From: Flavobacteriaceae bacterium
GTDB lineage: Bacteria > Bacteroidota > Bacteroidia > Flavobacteriales > Flavobacteriaceae
NCBI GenBank assembly: GCA_013373385.1
Contig: JABXHX010000051.1
Location: 17,433 to 81,432 of the forward strand
Length of the DNA stretch: 64,000 nt
Direction: 5' to 3'
Position numbers and translations under genes: made by a program. Below, piece after piece: positions 36,058 through 43,770 of the stretch. Position 1 is the stretch's first letter; each line of letters begins with the position of its first letter. The notes below the pieces were generated by a model that was given only the letters and a program-made list of their open reading frames with translations, ran no database searches and was not told the DNA's origin.

Positions 36058-36109
36058 ATAAGACTTCTCTATACAATTTTCGTATTCTTACCTACGCTCG
36101 ATTTGACAG
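36058..36109. repeat. half copy of dispersed repeat family B
   Basis: Read on the minus strand, TGTCAAATCGAGCGTAG, then AAAATTGTATAGAGAAGTCTT, follows the left half of the full element at 18516. It lies between the BT_3928 start and the DUF1599 end. Confidence 0.55.
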
Positions 36110-36179
36110 AGAACTAATGGTGATTGCTTTACTTTTTTTAGGTTTCTTGGGTCTTTTCTCTATTTTATTTGCTTCAAAA

Positions 36180-36713
36180 CTAAGTCATATGAATCATAGC
36201 AAAAACTGCATAATTAATCATGTCTTGGTAATTAGCATCAATTCCTTCAGAAACAATAGTTTTCCCTTTATTGTCTTCAATTTGTTTTACTCTCAATAGT
36301 TTTTGTAATATCAAATCTGTTAACGAAGAAATGCGCATATCACGCCAAGCTTCTCCATAATCATGGTTTTTGTTTTCCATCAACTCTTTGGTAATCCCAA
36401 TATGTTTGTCATATAGTTTGGTTGCTGCTTCAGTTGATAAATCTGGGTTTTCAACAACTCCCAATTCTAATTGAATTAATGCCATGATAGAATAATTGAT
36501 AATACCAATAAATTCTGGTCTTTCTCCTTCATCTACTTTTCTAGTGGCATTCTCTTGCAATTGCCTTATGCGTTGTGCTTTGATAAATATTTGGTCGGTT
36601 AATGATGGTAAACGCAAAATCCGCCACGCACAACCATAATCACTCATTTTTTTAATAAACAAACTTCTACATTCTTCAACTACTGCATTGTATTGCTCTG
36701 ATGTGTTTTGCAT
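36180..36713 (-). CDS. DUF1599 domain protein
   Basis: The 177-residue protein has two similar halves. Each has a CRSLFIKKMSDYGCAWRILR- or TKELMENKNHDYGEAWRDMR-type segment and a SLTDQIFIKAQRIRQLQ- or SLTDLILQKLLRVKQIE-type segment. This is the tandem DUF1599 arrangement. The domain is distantly related to nucleotide pyrophosphohydrolase-like helical folds, but no reaction is known. It is a conserved neighbour of folP in Bacteroidota; here they are divergent with LOG between. Confidence 0.9.
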   Translation of the reverse strand: MQNTSEQYNAVVEECRSLFIKKMSDYGCAWRILRLPSLTDQIFIKAQRIRQLQENATRKVDEGERPEFIGIINYSIMALIQLELGVVENPDLSTEAATKLYDKHIGITKELMENKNHDYGEAWRDMRISSLTDLILQKLLRVKQIEDNKGKTIVSEGIDANYQDMINYAVFAMIHMT

Positions 36714-36801
36714 AAATCTTAAATAAAGTATTTCCTCAAAAATAGTAAATCTTCAATGCTTTTCATTTATTTTTACGCAAGAAATTTTGAAATCATTTTA
36801 T

Positions 36802-37383
36802 ATGGATAAAGTTGCTGTTTTCTGCGGGTCGAGTACTGGGTTTAATTCGTTGTACAAAGATGCAGCTATTGAATTAGGAAATTATTTTGCTGAAAATAGT
36901 ATTACTATGGTTTATGGTGGAGGGAAAATTGGAATGATGGGAATTATTGCTGATGCAATTCATGTTAAAAATGGAAAAGTAATCGGTGTTATTCCTAAAC
37001 TATTAGAACATGAAGAAGTAGTTAACAGAGAAGCTTCTGAGTTGATTATCACAAAAAAAATGAGTGAACGTAAGGTTATTATGAGTAAGCTCATTGATGG
37101 TTATATTACACTACCTGGTGGGTTTGGAACGTTAGATGAGTTGTTTGAAGCCTTGACTTTAGGGCAGCTACATATAGAACAAAAACCAGTAGGCCTATTA
37201 AACATCAATGGCTTTTTTGATTATACATTACAACAATTAGATGTGATGGTACAAGAAGGTTTTTTAAAACAAAAAAACAGAGATTTGTTATTGGTTGATA
37301 AAACTGTAAATGGACTAATGCAACAAATGTTAGCTTATAAAGCTCCAGAAGTATCTCATATAATTAACAAAGTAGTACGCTAA
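36802..37383 (+). CDS. LOG family protein (nucleotide phosphoribohydrolase-like)
   Basis: The LOG family includes cytokinin riboside 5'-monophosphate phosphoribohydrolases. The signatures are VAVFCGSSTGFN at the N-terminus, MVYGGGKIGMMGIIADA and the catalytic PGGFGTLDELFE. I use the ATG at 36802 rather than the TTG at 36787. The length is 193 aa. In bacteria that do not make cytokinin these proteins probably cleave AMP-type nucleotides. The stop overlaps the folP start (TAATG). Confidence 0.93.
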   Translation: MDKVAVFCGSSTGFNSLYKDAAIELGNYFAENSITMVYGGGKIGMMGIIADAIHVKNGKVIGVIPKLLEHEEVVNREASELIITKKMSERKVIMSKLIDGYITLPGGFGTLDELFEALTLGQLHIEQKPVGLLNINGFFDYTLQQLDVMVQEGFLKQKNRDLLLVDKTVNGLMQQMLAYKAPEVSHIINKVVR

Positions 37384-38207
37384 TGATGACGATTAACTGC
37401 AAAGGTAAACTGATTGATTTTTCTACTCCAAGAGTAATGGGCATATTAAACATTACTCCAGATTCTTTTTTTGATGGTGGTAAGTACAAAAATGAATCTG
37501 ATATTCTGAACCAAACAGAAAAGATGTTGTTAGAGGGAGCAACTTTTATTGATGTTGGTGCCTATTCTTCAAGACCAGGAGCTGCACACATTTCTGAAGA
37601 AGATGAGCTTCGGCGTATTGTTCCAGTAATTGAATTATTGATAAAGAATTTTCCTAAAATAATTATTTCAGTTGATACTTTTAGAAGTAAAGTAGCAACA
37701 CAAACTATTAATGCTGGAGCAGCTATTGTAAATGATATTTCTGGCGGTAACATGGACACGGAAATGTTTACAACTATTGCTAATCTACAAGTCCCATATA
37801 TTATAATGCATATGTTGGGCACTCCACAAAATATGCAACAAAATCCGCAATACAAAGATGTAACTCATGAGGTAATCTCGTTTTTTGCTAATCAAATTAA
37901 CAAACTACATCAATTACAAGTAAATGATGTACTAATTGATGTTGGTTTTGGCTTTGGAAAAACCATTAACCATAATTATGAGCTACTTAAAAATTTAGCG
38001 TTATTTAAAAATTTAGATACTCCTATTTTAGCTGGAATTTCAAGAAAATCAATGTTGTACAAACCCTTAGAAGCCTCTCCAAAAACAGCATTAAATGCAA
38101 CCACAGCTGCAAACACCATTGCTTTGTTAAATGGCGCAAATATATTACGCGTGCACGATGTAAAAGAAGCTATAGAAGCTATTAAAATAGTGCAATTGTT
38201 GTCTTAA
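37383..38207 (+). CDS. folP: dihydropteroate synthase
   Basis: The enzyme joins 6-hydroxymethyl-dihydropterin pyrophosphate and p-aminobenzoate in folate synthesis. The signatures are VMGILNITPDSFFDGG at about residues 18-33, FIDVGAYSSRPGA, ISVDTFRSKVA and IVNDISGG, then DVGFGFGKT and AGISRKSML. The length of 274 aa is normal. Translation is coupled to the LOG gene by a one-base overlap. cdaA follows after the exbD-type gene, as in other Bacteroidota. Confidence 0.95.
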   Translation: MMTINCKGKLIDFSTPRVMGILNITPDSFFDGGKYKNESDILNQTEKMLLEGATFIDVGAYSSRPGAAHISEEDELRRIVPVIELLIKNFPKIIISVDTFRSKVATQTINAGAAIVNDISGGNMDTEMFTTIANLQVPYIIMHMLGTPQNMQQNPQYKDVTHEVISFFANQINKLHQLQVNDVLIDVGFGFGKTINHNYELLKNLALFKNLDTPILAGISRKSMLYKPLEASPKTALNATTAANTIALLNGANILRVHDVKEAIEAIKIVQLLS

Positions 38208-38300
38208 ATTTTTCGGCACTCTTTTTGTTTATCTCTTACTAACTTCCAAATTTTAATTAGTAACCAAACGATTACTATTTACTAATTTAAAATTAAAAAA

Positions 38301-38900
38301 ATGCTACGAAGAAACTCCTCAGAAATCAATACTGGTTCTATGGCTGATATTGCCTTTTTATTATTAATCTTTTTTTTAGTGACTACTACTATGGAAGTAG
38401 ATTCCGGGATTTTAAGAAAAATTCAACAAAAACCAGAAACTCAAGAAAAAACAATCATAAAAGAAAAAAATATTCTAGATGTGGTTATTAATTCTAAAAA
38501 TGAATTACTTGTAGAAAATAAAACTATCAACATCAACAATTTAAAACAAATTGCAATTAATTTTATTGACAATGGCGCAGGTTTAGACAAAAACAAACTA
38601 CCTTGTGACTGGTGTAACGGATTCAAAAATCCAAATTCTTCAGACCATCCATCAAAAGCATTTATAACTATACAAACTAATAGTAATACAAATTATGGTG
38701 TTTATATAAAAGTCTTGAATGAATTAGTTGCTGCCAATACATATTTAAGAAATAAACTTTCTAAGAAAAAATATAGAGTATCATACAACCAATTATTAGA
38801 TCGATTTAAAATAGATAAAAGTAAAAGTCTCATAAACAAAATTGAGAATATTAAGAGTAAATACCCTTTATTAATCGCTGACATTGAAAATACAAATTGA
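38301..38900 (+). CDS. ExbD/TolR family biopolymer transport protein
   Basis: The N-terminus has the ExbD pattern SEINTGSMADIAFLLLIFFLVTT, with Asp16 just before the single membrane helix (functionally essential in ExbD). A long periplasmic domain follows. A segment with PCDWCNGF (Cys102, Cys105) is unusual for ExbD and might bind metal or form a disulphide. No ExbB or TonB gene is adjacent, so this is an orphan copy. The length of 199 aa is somewhat long for the family. Confidence 0.85.
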   Translation: MLRRNSSEINTGSMADIAFLLLIFFLVTTTMEVDSGILRKIQQKPETQEKTIIKEKNILDVVINSKNELLVENKTININNLKQIAINFIDNGAGLDKNKLPCDWCNGFKNPNSSDHPSKAFITIQTNSNTNYGVYIKVLNELVAANTYLRNKLSKKKYRVSYNQLLDRFKIDKSKSLINKIENIKSKYPLLIADIENTN

Positions 38901-38957
38901 AACAACTAAATGTTAAACAATTATTAGTATTTTTACCTCTAGAACAGCAAAAAATCT

Positions 38958-39731
38958 ATGTTAGACTTTATTGATTTTTCTATTTTAGATATACTAGACA
39001 TTCTTCTGGTTGCTGTGTTGCTATTCTACATTTATAAACTTTTAAAAGGCACAGTAGCTATCAATATTTTTTTAGGGATTGCCTTTATTTTCTTGATTTG
39101 GAAAGTTACACAAGCTCTTAAAATGGAGATGCTAAGTGGAATTTTAGGCTATTTATTAAGTGGTGGTGTTATTGCTTTAATCATTGTTTTTCAGCAAGAA
39201 ATCCGTAAGTTTTTATTGATGATAGGAACTACGAACTTTTCATCAAAAAGGAGTTTCTTAAAACAACTAAAATTTTTACAATCTGAAATTGAATCTGAAA
39301 TTGATGTTGAAACCATTGTAAATGCTTGTATTAAATTGTCAAAAACAAAAACTGGTGCATTGATTGTAATTGAACGTACCAATAGTTTAGATTTTTTAAT
39401 CACAACTGGTGACCCTATGAATGCAGTTGTAAATCAAGCTATTTTAGAAAGCATTTTTTACAAAAACAGTCCGTTACACGATGGCGCAACCATTATTAGA
39501 GATAACTATATTGTGGCAACTCGTGTGGTATTACCCCTCTCTAGTGAAAAAATTCCTGCTAGGTTTGGCTTACGTCACAAAGCAGCCATTGGAGTTTCAG
39601 AAAAAACAGATGCTGTTTGTCTTTTGGTTTCTGAAGAAACAGGCGAAATCTCTTATGTAAAAGATGGTGCTTTTGTTTTATACAAAGACACTATCGATTT
39701 GATTAAGAAAATTACTTCTGATGTACAGTAA
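38958..39731 (+). CDS. cdaA: diadenylate cyclase CdaA
   Basis: CdaA makes the second messenger c-di-AMP from two ATP at the membrane. Three N-terminal membrane helices end near residue 85, followed by a coiled linker and a DAC domain. The catalytic DGA motif is in SPLHDGATIIRDN and the RHR-like motif in FGLRHKAAIGVSE. The length of 257 aa is typical. The folP-cdaA linkage is common in Bacteroidota. It is followed by the first candidate sRNA unit. Confidence 0.94.
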   Translation: MLDFIDFSILDILDILLVAVLLFYIYKLLKGTVAINIFLGIAFIFLIWKVTQALKMEMLSGILGYLLSGGVIALIIVFQQEIRKFLLMIGTTNFSSKRSFLKQLKFLQSEIESEIDVETIVNACIKLSKTKTGALIVIERTNSLDFLITTGDPMNAVVNQAILESIFYKNSPLHDGATIIRDNYIVATRVVLPLSSEKIPARFGLRHKAAIGVSEKTDAVCLLVSEETGEISYVKDGAFVLYKDTIDLIKKITSDVQ

Positions 39732-39797
39732 TTGAATGTCTGAATTCATTTTCTATTAGCTACAACTCTGATTTACTTTACCACTACTCGATTACAC

Positions 39798-39891
39798 TCA
39801 CTGCTTTCGGTACTATAGACTCACTGTTTTCGGTGATGCCATTTCTCCCATTTATGGGTATTGTATGGCTTGGTTTTCCGATATATATTTG
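39798..39891 (+). promoter_or_regulatory. regulated promoter of candidate sRNA 1
   Basis: Two 16-bp palindromes precede the promoter: TCACTGCTTTCGGTAC (39798-39813, degenerate) and TCACTGTTTTCGGTGA (39821-39836). A further inverted repeat CCCATTTATGGG lies at 39847-39858. The -33 TTG (39861-39863) and -7 TATATTTG (39884-39891) are 20 bases apart. The proximal palindrome centre is 55.5 bases upstream of the -7 box, exactly as at 42821 and at 47176 on the other strand. Confidence 0.6.
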
Positions 39892-39897
39892 AAATGT

Positions 39898-40004
39898 AAT
39901 AAATATCTAAAAAGATTTTCATTGACATAAATTATCCCCTCTCTAATAATTATTTGTACTCGAAGCGATTAAATTTTTCCCTAGATTTTTAATCGCTTTT
40001 TTAT
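39898..40004 (+). ncRNA. candidate regulatory small RNA, copy 1
   Basis: The predicted transcript is about 105 bases from a TATATTTG promoter to an intrinsic terminator. The terminator stem AAGCGATTAAA (39963-39973) pairs with TTTAATCGCTT (39988-39998), loops through TTTTTCCCTAGAT and ends in a T-run. The 3' part (from CATTGACATAAA at 39920) is nearly identical to the copy at 42925; the first 20 bases differ. It has no convincing ORF. Motifs CCCCT and CCCTAG stand in the single-stranded region and the loop. The type of RNA is not known; comparison with the Rfam Flavo-1 motif would settle whether it is already described. Confidence 0.6.
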
Positions 40005-40156
40005 TTGCTTATTTTTTTTAATAAAGGAGTAAAGAAGCAGGGCAATGACAAGTTTCTTTTTGATACTTTAAACTACTATTATAGATTACTGCTTTCGTAG
40101 AAACAACAGTATAAGAGCCATAAATTGTAATGCTACAATTCTTATTATAACTACAT

Positions 40157-41923
40157 CTATATAGCTTCTAAGCTACTAAATTGCTTATCGTATAAATTTT
40201 TGTAGTAGCCGTTTTCTTTTTCTAACAATTCTTGATGAGTGCCTTCTTCTACAATCAACCCTTTATCCATTACAATAATTTTATCCGCTTTTTTAATTGT
40301 TGCCAATCTATGCGCTATAACAATTGATGTGCGACCTTTTGTAATAGTATCTGTTGCAAATTGAATCATTTGTTCTGAATAAGAATCTACAGATGATGTG
40401 GCTTCGTCTAAAATTAAAATACTAGGTTTGCTTACATAGGCTCTTAAAAAAGCAATGAGTTGTCGTTGCCCAGAAGACAGCATAGCGCCTCGCTCTTTTA
40501 CATTGTAGTTATAACCATTGGGTAAGCTCATAATAAACTCATGAATTCCGATTTTTTTTGCTGCTTCTTGTACTTCTGCTAAAGAAATTGCATCATCTTT
40601 TAAAGTAATATTGTTTAAAATACTATCAGAAAACAAAAAGACATCTTGCAATACTATGGCTATTTGATTTCTTAATGAATTTATTTCATAATCTTTTACT
40701 GAAACTCCATCAACACAAATTTGCCCAGCATCTATCTCATAAAAACGATTGATTAAATTGATGATGGTAGATTTCCCTGCTCCTGTAGCACCAACAATAG
40801 CAACAGTTTGCCCTTTTTCTACTTGTAAAGAAATGCCTTTTAAAACTTCTTCATCCTTTACATAACTGAAATGAACGTCTTTAAATGCTATTTTTCCTTC
40901 AAGATTTTTTGCAATTAATGTTCCGTTTTTATCAATACTACTTTGAGTATCCATAACACCAAAAACACGTTCACCAGAAACAATTCCCATCTGCAAGGTG
41001 TTAAACTTATCAGCAATTTGGCGTAATGGTCTAAACAGCATTTGAGTCATCATAATAAAACTCATAATTTCTCCAGGCTGTACTTCTACATTATTAACAG
41101 ATTGTAAACCTCCATACCAAACCAATAATCCAATTGCTATTGAAGATAAAACTTCGGCAACTGGAAAGAAAATGGAATAATACCAGACTGCTTTGATGTG
41201 CGCTTTTTTATGTTTCTCATTAATTGCTACAAAATTGTCGTATTCAATTTTCTCTCTACCAAACAATTGCACAATTCTCATTCCTGTAACACGCTCTTGT
41301 ACAAACCCGTTTAAGTTGGCTACTTGATTACGTACCTCTTGAAAAGTTGCCTTTATAGCGATTTGAAATAATTTTGTGGCATAAATTAAAATAGGTAATA
41401 CTGCTAATGCTATTAAGGCCAATTGCCAATTCATAATTAACATAAAAACAATAACAACTAGCATTTTAAGAATATCACTTATTATCATAAACAAGCCTTG
41501 ACTAAAGGAACTTGCAATTGTTTCGATGTCAGAAACCACCCTAGTAACCAATCTACCCACAGAAGTTTTATCGAAATAAGACATCTTAAACTGTAAGATT
41601 TTACGAAATACTTTTGCTCTGATATCTCTAATAATATGTTGCGCTATCCAATTGGCAAAGTAGATAAATGTTACTTGCAATATTACTTCTACAAGTAATA
41701 CAGCTAACATTAGCAAAATATAGTTTAACAGCGTATTTTCATCTTTGTTTATTGTAAAATCGTTTACTGCTTCTTTTAATAAGTAAGGTCTTAGTGCAGA
41801 GAGTAATGCTGTGATAATTACTGATAAAGCAGCAACGATAAAGTGAACTCTATAACTTTTTGCAAAGCTTAAAATCCTCATAAATATTTTAATATCAAAC
41901 GCTTTTCCTGACTCTTTACTCAT
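40157..41923 (-). CDS. ABC transporter ATP-binding/permease protein (MsbA-like)
   Basis: This is a half-size exporter of 588 aa: six membrane helices in about residues 25-310, then an ATPase domain. Motifs are Walker A GATGAGKST, signature LSSGQRQL, Walker B ILILDEATSS and the H-loop IVIAHRLATI. It resembles MsbA and other lipid or drug exporters, without enough detail to name the cargo. Its start overlaps the truA end by 8 bases. Confidence 0.92.
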   Translation of the reverse strand: MSKESGKAFDIKIFMRILSFAKSYRVHFIVAALSVIITALLSALRPYLLKEAVNDFTINKDENTLLNYILLMLAVLLVEVILQVTFIYFANWIAQHIIRDIRAKVFRKILQFKMSYFDKTSVGRLVTRVVSDIETIASSFSQGLFMIISDILKMLVVIVFMLIMNWQLALIALAVLPILIYATKLFQIAIKATFQEVRNQVANLNGFVQERVTGMRIVQLFGREKIEYDNFVAINEKHKKAHIKAVWYYSIFFPVAEVLSSIAIGLLVWYGGLQSVNNVEVQPGEIMSFIMMTQMLFRPLRQIADKFNTLQMGIVSGERVFGVMDTQSSIDKNGTLIAKNLEGKIAFKDVHFSYVKDEEVLKGISLQVEKGQTVAIVGATGAGKSTIINLINRFYEIDAGQICVDGVSVKDYEINSLRNQIAIVLQDVFLFSDSILNNITLKDDAISLAEVQEAAKKIGIHEFIMSLPNGYNYNVKERGAMLSSGQRQLIAFLRAYVSKPSILILDEATSSVDSYSEQMIQFATDTITKGRTSIVIAHRLATIKKADKIIVMDKGLIVEEGTHQELLEKENGYYKNLYDKQFSSLEAI

Positions 41924-42650
41924 GCTCGTATGTTATTGATGTTAAAAACAGTCCTTTTGCTGGCACAGACAAGCCTGCATTTGATCTGTCTTTACTCAAA
42001 ATAATTTTCCTAAAATCTTCTTTGGTAATTTTATGCTTACCAACATCTACCAAAGTACCCACAATTGCCCTTACCATATTACGCAAAAACCGATTGGCTG
42101 TAATGTGAAAAGTTAAATTATGATCATCTAAAATCCATTTAGCTTCTGTAACAGTACACAAAAATGTCTTTACATCTGTTTTTACCTTAGAAAAAGCTTG
42201 AAAATCTTGGTATTCTAATAAGATGGAAGCAGCAGCATTCATGGCTTCAATATCTAATTTTTTATGATAAAATTGCCACGTAGTATCTAAGTTAAACGGA
42301 TTTCTACCTAACCAAATTCTATACTCATAACTTCTCGTAACAGCATCAAAACGTGCATGTTTGTTATCAGCCACTTTTTCTAGATGATAAACTACTATGT
42401 CTTCTGGTAAAACGGAGTTAAATTTAAACACAAAGTTAGCGTCTAAATTTTTACTAGTATCAAAATGTGCAAACATTTGTGTTGCATGCACTCCTGTATC
42501 AGTTCTCCCTGCTCCAACTACACTAATTTCTTCTTGTAATACCACACTAACAGCTTTATTCAATTCTTCTTGAACCGAATTTGCATCTGGTTGTATTTGC
42601 CATCCGTGGTAATTTTTTCCGAAGTATGAAAGCTCTAAAAAATATCTCAA
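41916..42650 (-). CDS. truA: tRNA pseudouridine synthase A
   Basis: TruA makes pseudouridine at positions 38-40 in the anticodon stem-loop of tRNAs. The catalytic Asp is in AGRTDTGVHATQMFAHFDT. The N-terminal LSYFGKNYHGWQIQ and the later RFLRNMVRAIVGTLVDVGKHKI blocks fit the family. The length of 244 aa is normal. It is encoded with the downstream ABC exporter. Confidence 0.95.
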   Translation of the reverse strand: MRYFLELSYFGKNYHGWQIQPDANSVQEELNKAVSVVLQEEISVVGAGRTDTGVHATQMFAHFDTSKNLDANFVFKFNSVLPEDIVVYHLEKVADNKHARFDAVTRSYEYRIWLGRNPFNLDTTWQFYHKKLDIEAMNAAASILLEYQDFQAFSKVKTDVKTFLCTVTEAKWILDDHNLTFHITANRFLRNMVRAIVGTLVDVGKHKITKEDFRKIILSKDRSNAGLSVPAKGLFLTSITYEHE

Positions 42651-42796
42651 AAACTAGTACTTTTGTAAGTATCAAAACTACATAAATTAATTGGTTTTCA
42701 CCTGTTGTTCATTTTATAATAATATTGTTTGATTAAAGTAATAAAATACATCATTCAACGATTCTTAATTCATTATCTATAATCACTTTTTTCAAG

Positions 42797-42891
42797 TCCC
42801 TGTTTTCAGTGAACCCTTAATCACGGTTTTCGGTGATGTCATTTTTCCCATTTTTGGGGATTGCACACCCTAACATTCTGCTATATATTTG
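42797..42891 (+). promoter_or_regulatory. regulated promoter of candidate sRNA 2
   Basis: Palindromes TCCCTGTTTTCAGTGA (42797-42812) and TCACGGTTTTCGGTGA (42821-42836) precede CCCATTTTTGGG (42847-42858), the -33 TTG (42861-42863) and TATATTTG (42884-42891). From the proximal palindrome onward the element positions are exactly 3000 bases from those of copy 1, with no indel, so the promoter architecture is conserved. Confidence 0.6.
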
Positions 42892-42897
42892 AAGTGT

Positions 42898-43006
42898 ACA
42901 AAACAAGAACAAGTAAAAGAATTTCATTGACATAAATTTATCCCCTAATAATTATTTGTACTCGAAGCGATTAAATTTTTCCCTAGATTTTTAATCGCTT
43001 TTTTTT
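42898..43006 (+). ncRNA. candidate regulatory small RNA, copy 2
   Basis: This is a paralogue of the RNA at 39898. The first part of the transcript is different, and the conserved part starts at CATTGACATAAA (42925). It contains ATCCCCTAATAATTATTTG and the terminator stem AAGCGATTAAA (42965-42975) / TTTAATCGCTT (42990-43000) with a loop including CCCTAG. No ATG-initiated frame is apparent in it. The conservation of core and terminator against drift of the 5' part argues for selection on the RNA, though recent duplication is the alternative. Confidence 0.6.
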
Positions 43007-43070
43007 GTCTAGTAATGAAGCTTTACTCCCTCTAAAATAATATAGATTCAAAGACAAGAGCGCTCAATAA

Positions 43071-43096
43071 AAAGACTTCTCTATGCAATTCCGATT
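43071..43096. repeat. remnant of dispersed repeat family B
   Basis: AAAGACTTCTCTATGCAATT matches the inverted copy of the inner arm (AAAGACTTCTCGATACAATT) of the element at 18516. It is a short fragment. Confidence 0.4.
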
Positions 43097-43275
43097 AAAA
43101 CCGGAACCACTAGAAGTATCTGCGTTGATGGTAATTATTATACAAAACGACTTAGGTAATAAATTTGTAATTCATAATTTGTAAAATGAATTAGTTTACC
43201 TTTACAACACTAATTTTGTTCTAAACCAATACGAGCTAAGAATACACAACCGTTTAATTTTATGAATTCTTATAT

Positions 43276-43770
43276 ATGAAAAGGATTTTACTGCTTTCTG
43301 ACACACATGGCTATATTGATGCGCAAATTTTAAAATTTGTAGAACAAGCTGATGAAGTTTGGCATGCAGGAGACATTGGTGATTTACATGTAACTGATAC
43401 CATAAAAAAACAAAAACCTTTACGAGCGGTATATGGAAATATTGATACCAATGAGGCTCGGTTAGAGTTTCCGTTAGACAATAAATTTACCGTAGAAAAT
43501 GTAACGGTATGGATAACACATATTGGTGGCTATCCAAGTAAATACAACCAACGAATTAGAGAAGAAATTAAAAAAAATCCGCCAACAATTTTTATTAGCG
43601 GACATTCTCATATCTTAAAAGTGCAATACGATAAAACATTAAACTTATTGCATTTAAATCCTGGAGCAGCAGGCAAGCATGGTTTTCATAAAGTTAGAAC
43701 CATGTTGCGTTTTACCATAGACAAAAGCGACATTAAAGAACTAGAAATTATAGAATTGGCTAAGCGTTGA
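43276..43770 (+). CDS. metallophosphoesterase (YfcE/MJ0936 type)
   Basis: A binuclear metal phosphodiesterase fold is indicated by LLSDTHGYID (metal ligands Asp and His), DEVWHAGDIGD, VYGNID and the later THIGGYPSKYN and FISGHSHILK blocks. The length of 164 aa is normal for this small family. The substrate is probably a phosphodiester but is undetermined. Its last 11 bases overlap the end of the kinase gene on the opposite strand. Confidence 0.92.
   Translation: MKRILLLSDTHGYIDAQILKFVEQADEVWHAGDIGDLHVTDTIKKQKPLRAVYGNIDTNEARLEFPLDNKFTVENVTVWITHIGGYPSKYNQRIREEIKKNPPTIFISGHSHILKVQYDKTLNLLHLNPGAAGKHGFHKVRTMLRFTIDKSDIKELEIIELAKR

Larger units (their letters stand above)
42651..43275. other. intergenic region holding sRNA copy 2
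   Basis: This 625-base gap contains the second candidate sRNA unit (operators, promoter, transcript, terminator; 42797-43006) and a remnant of the family B repeat at 43071-43096. From 43100 to 43275 I see nothing I can name except AT-rich sequence preceding the phosphoesterase gene. Confidence 0.6.

Noticed and set aside
39732..43006. pair of repeats considered as direct repeats of an insertion or composite element
   Set aside because: The genes between (ABC exporter, truA) are ordinary core genes and no transposase or target duplication is visible; paralogous regulatory units explain the similarity better.
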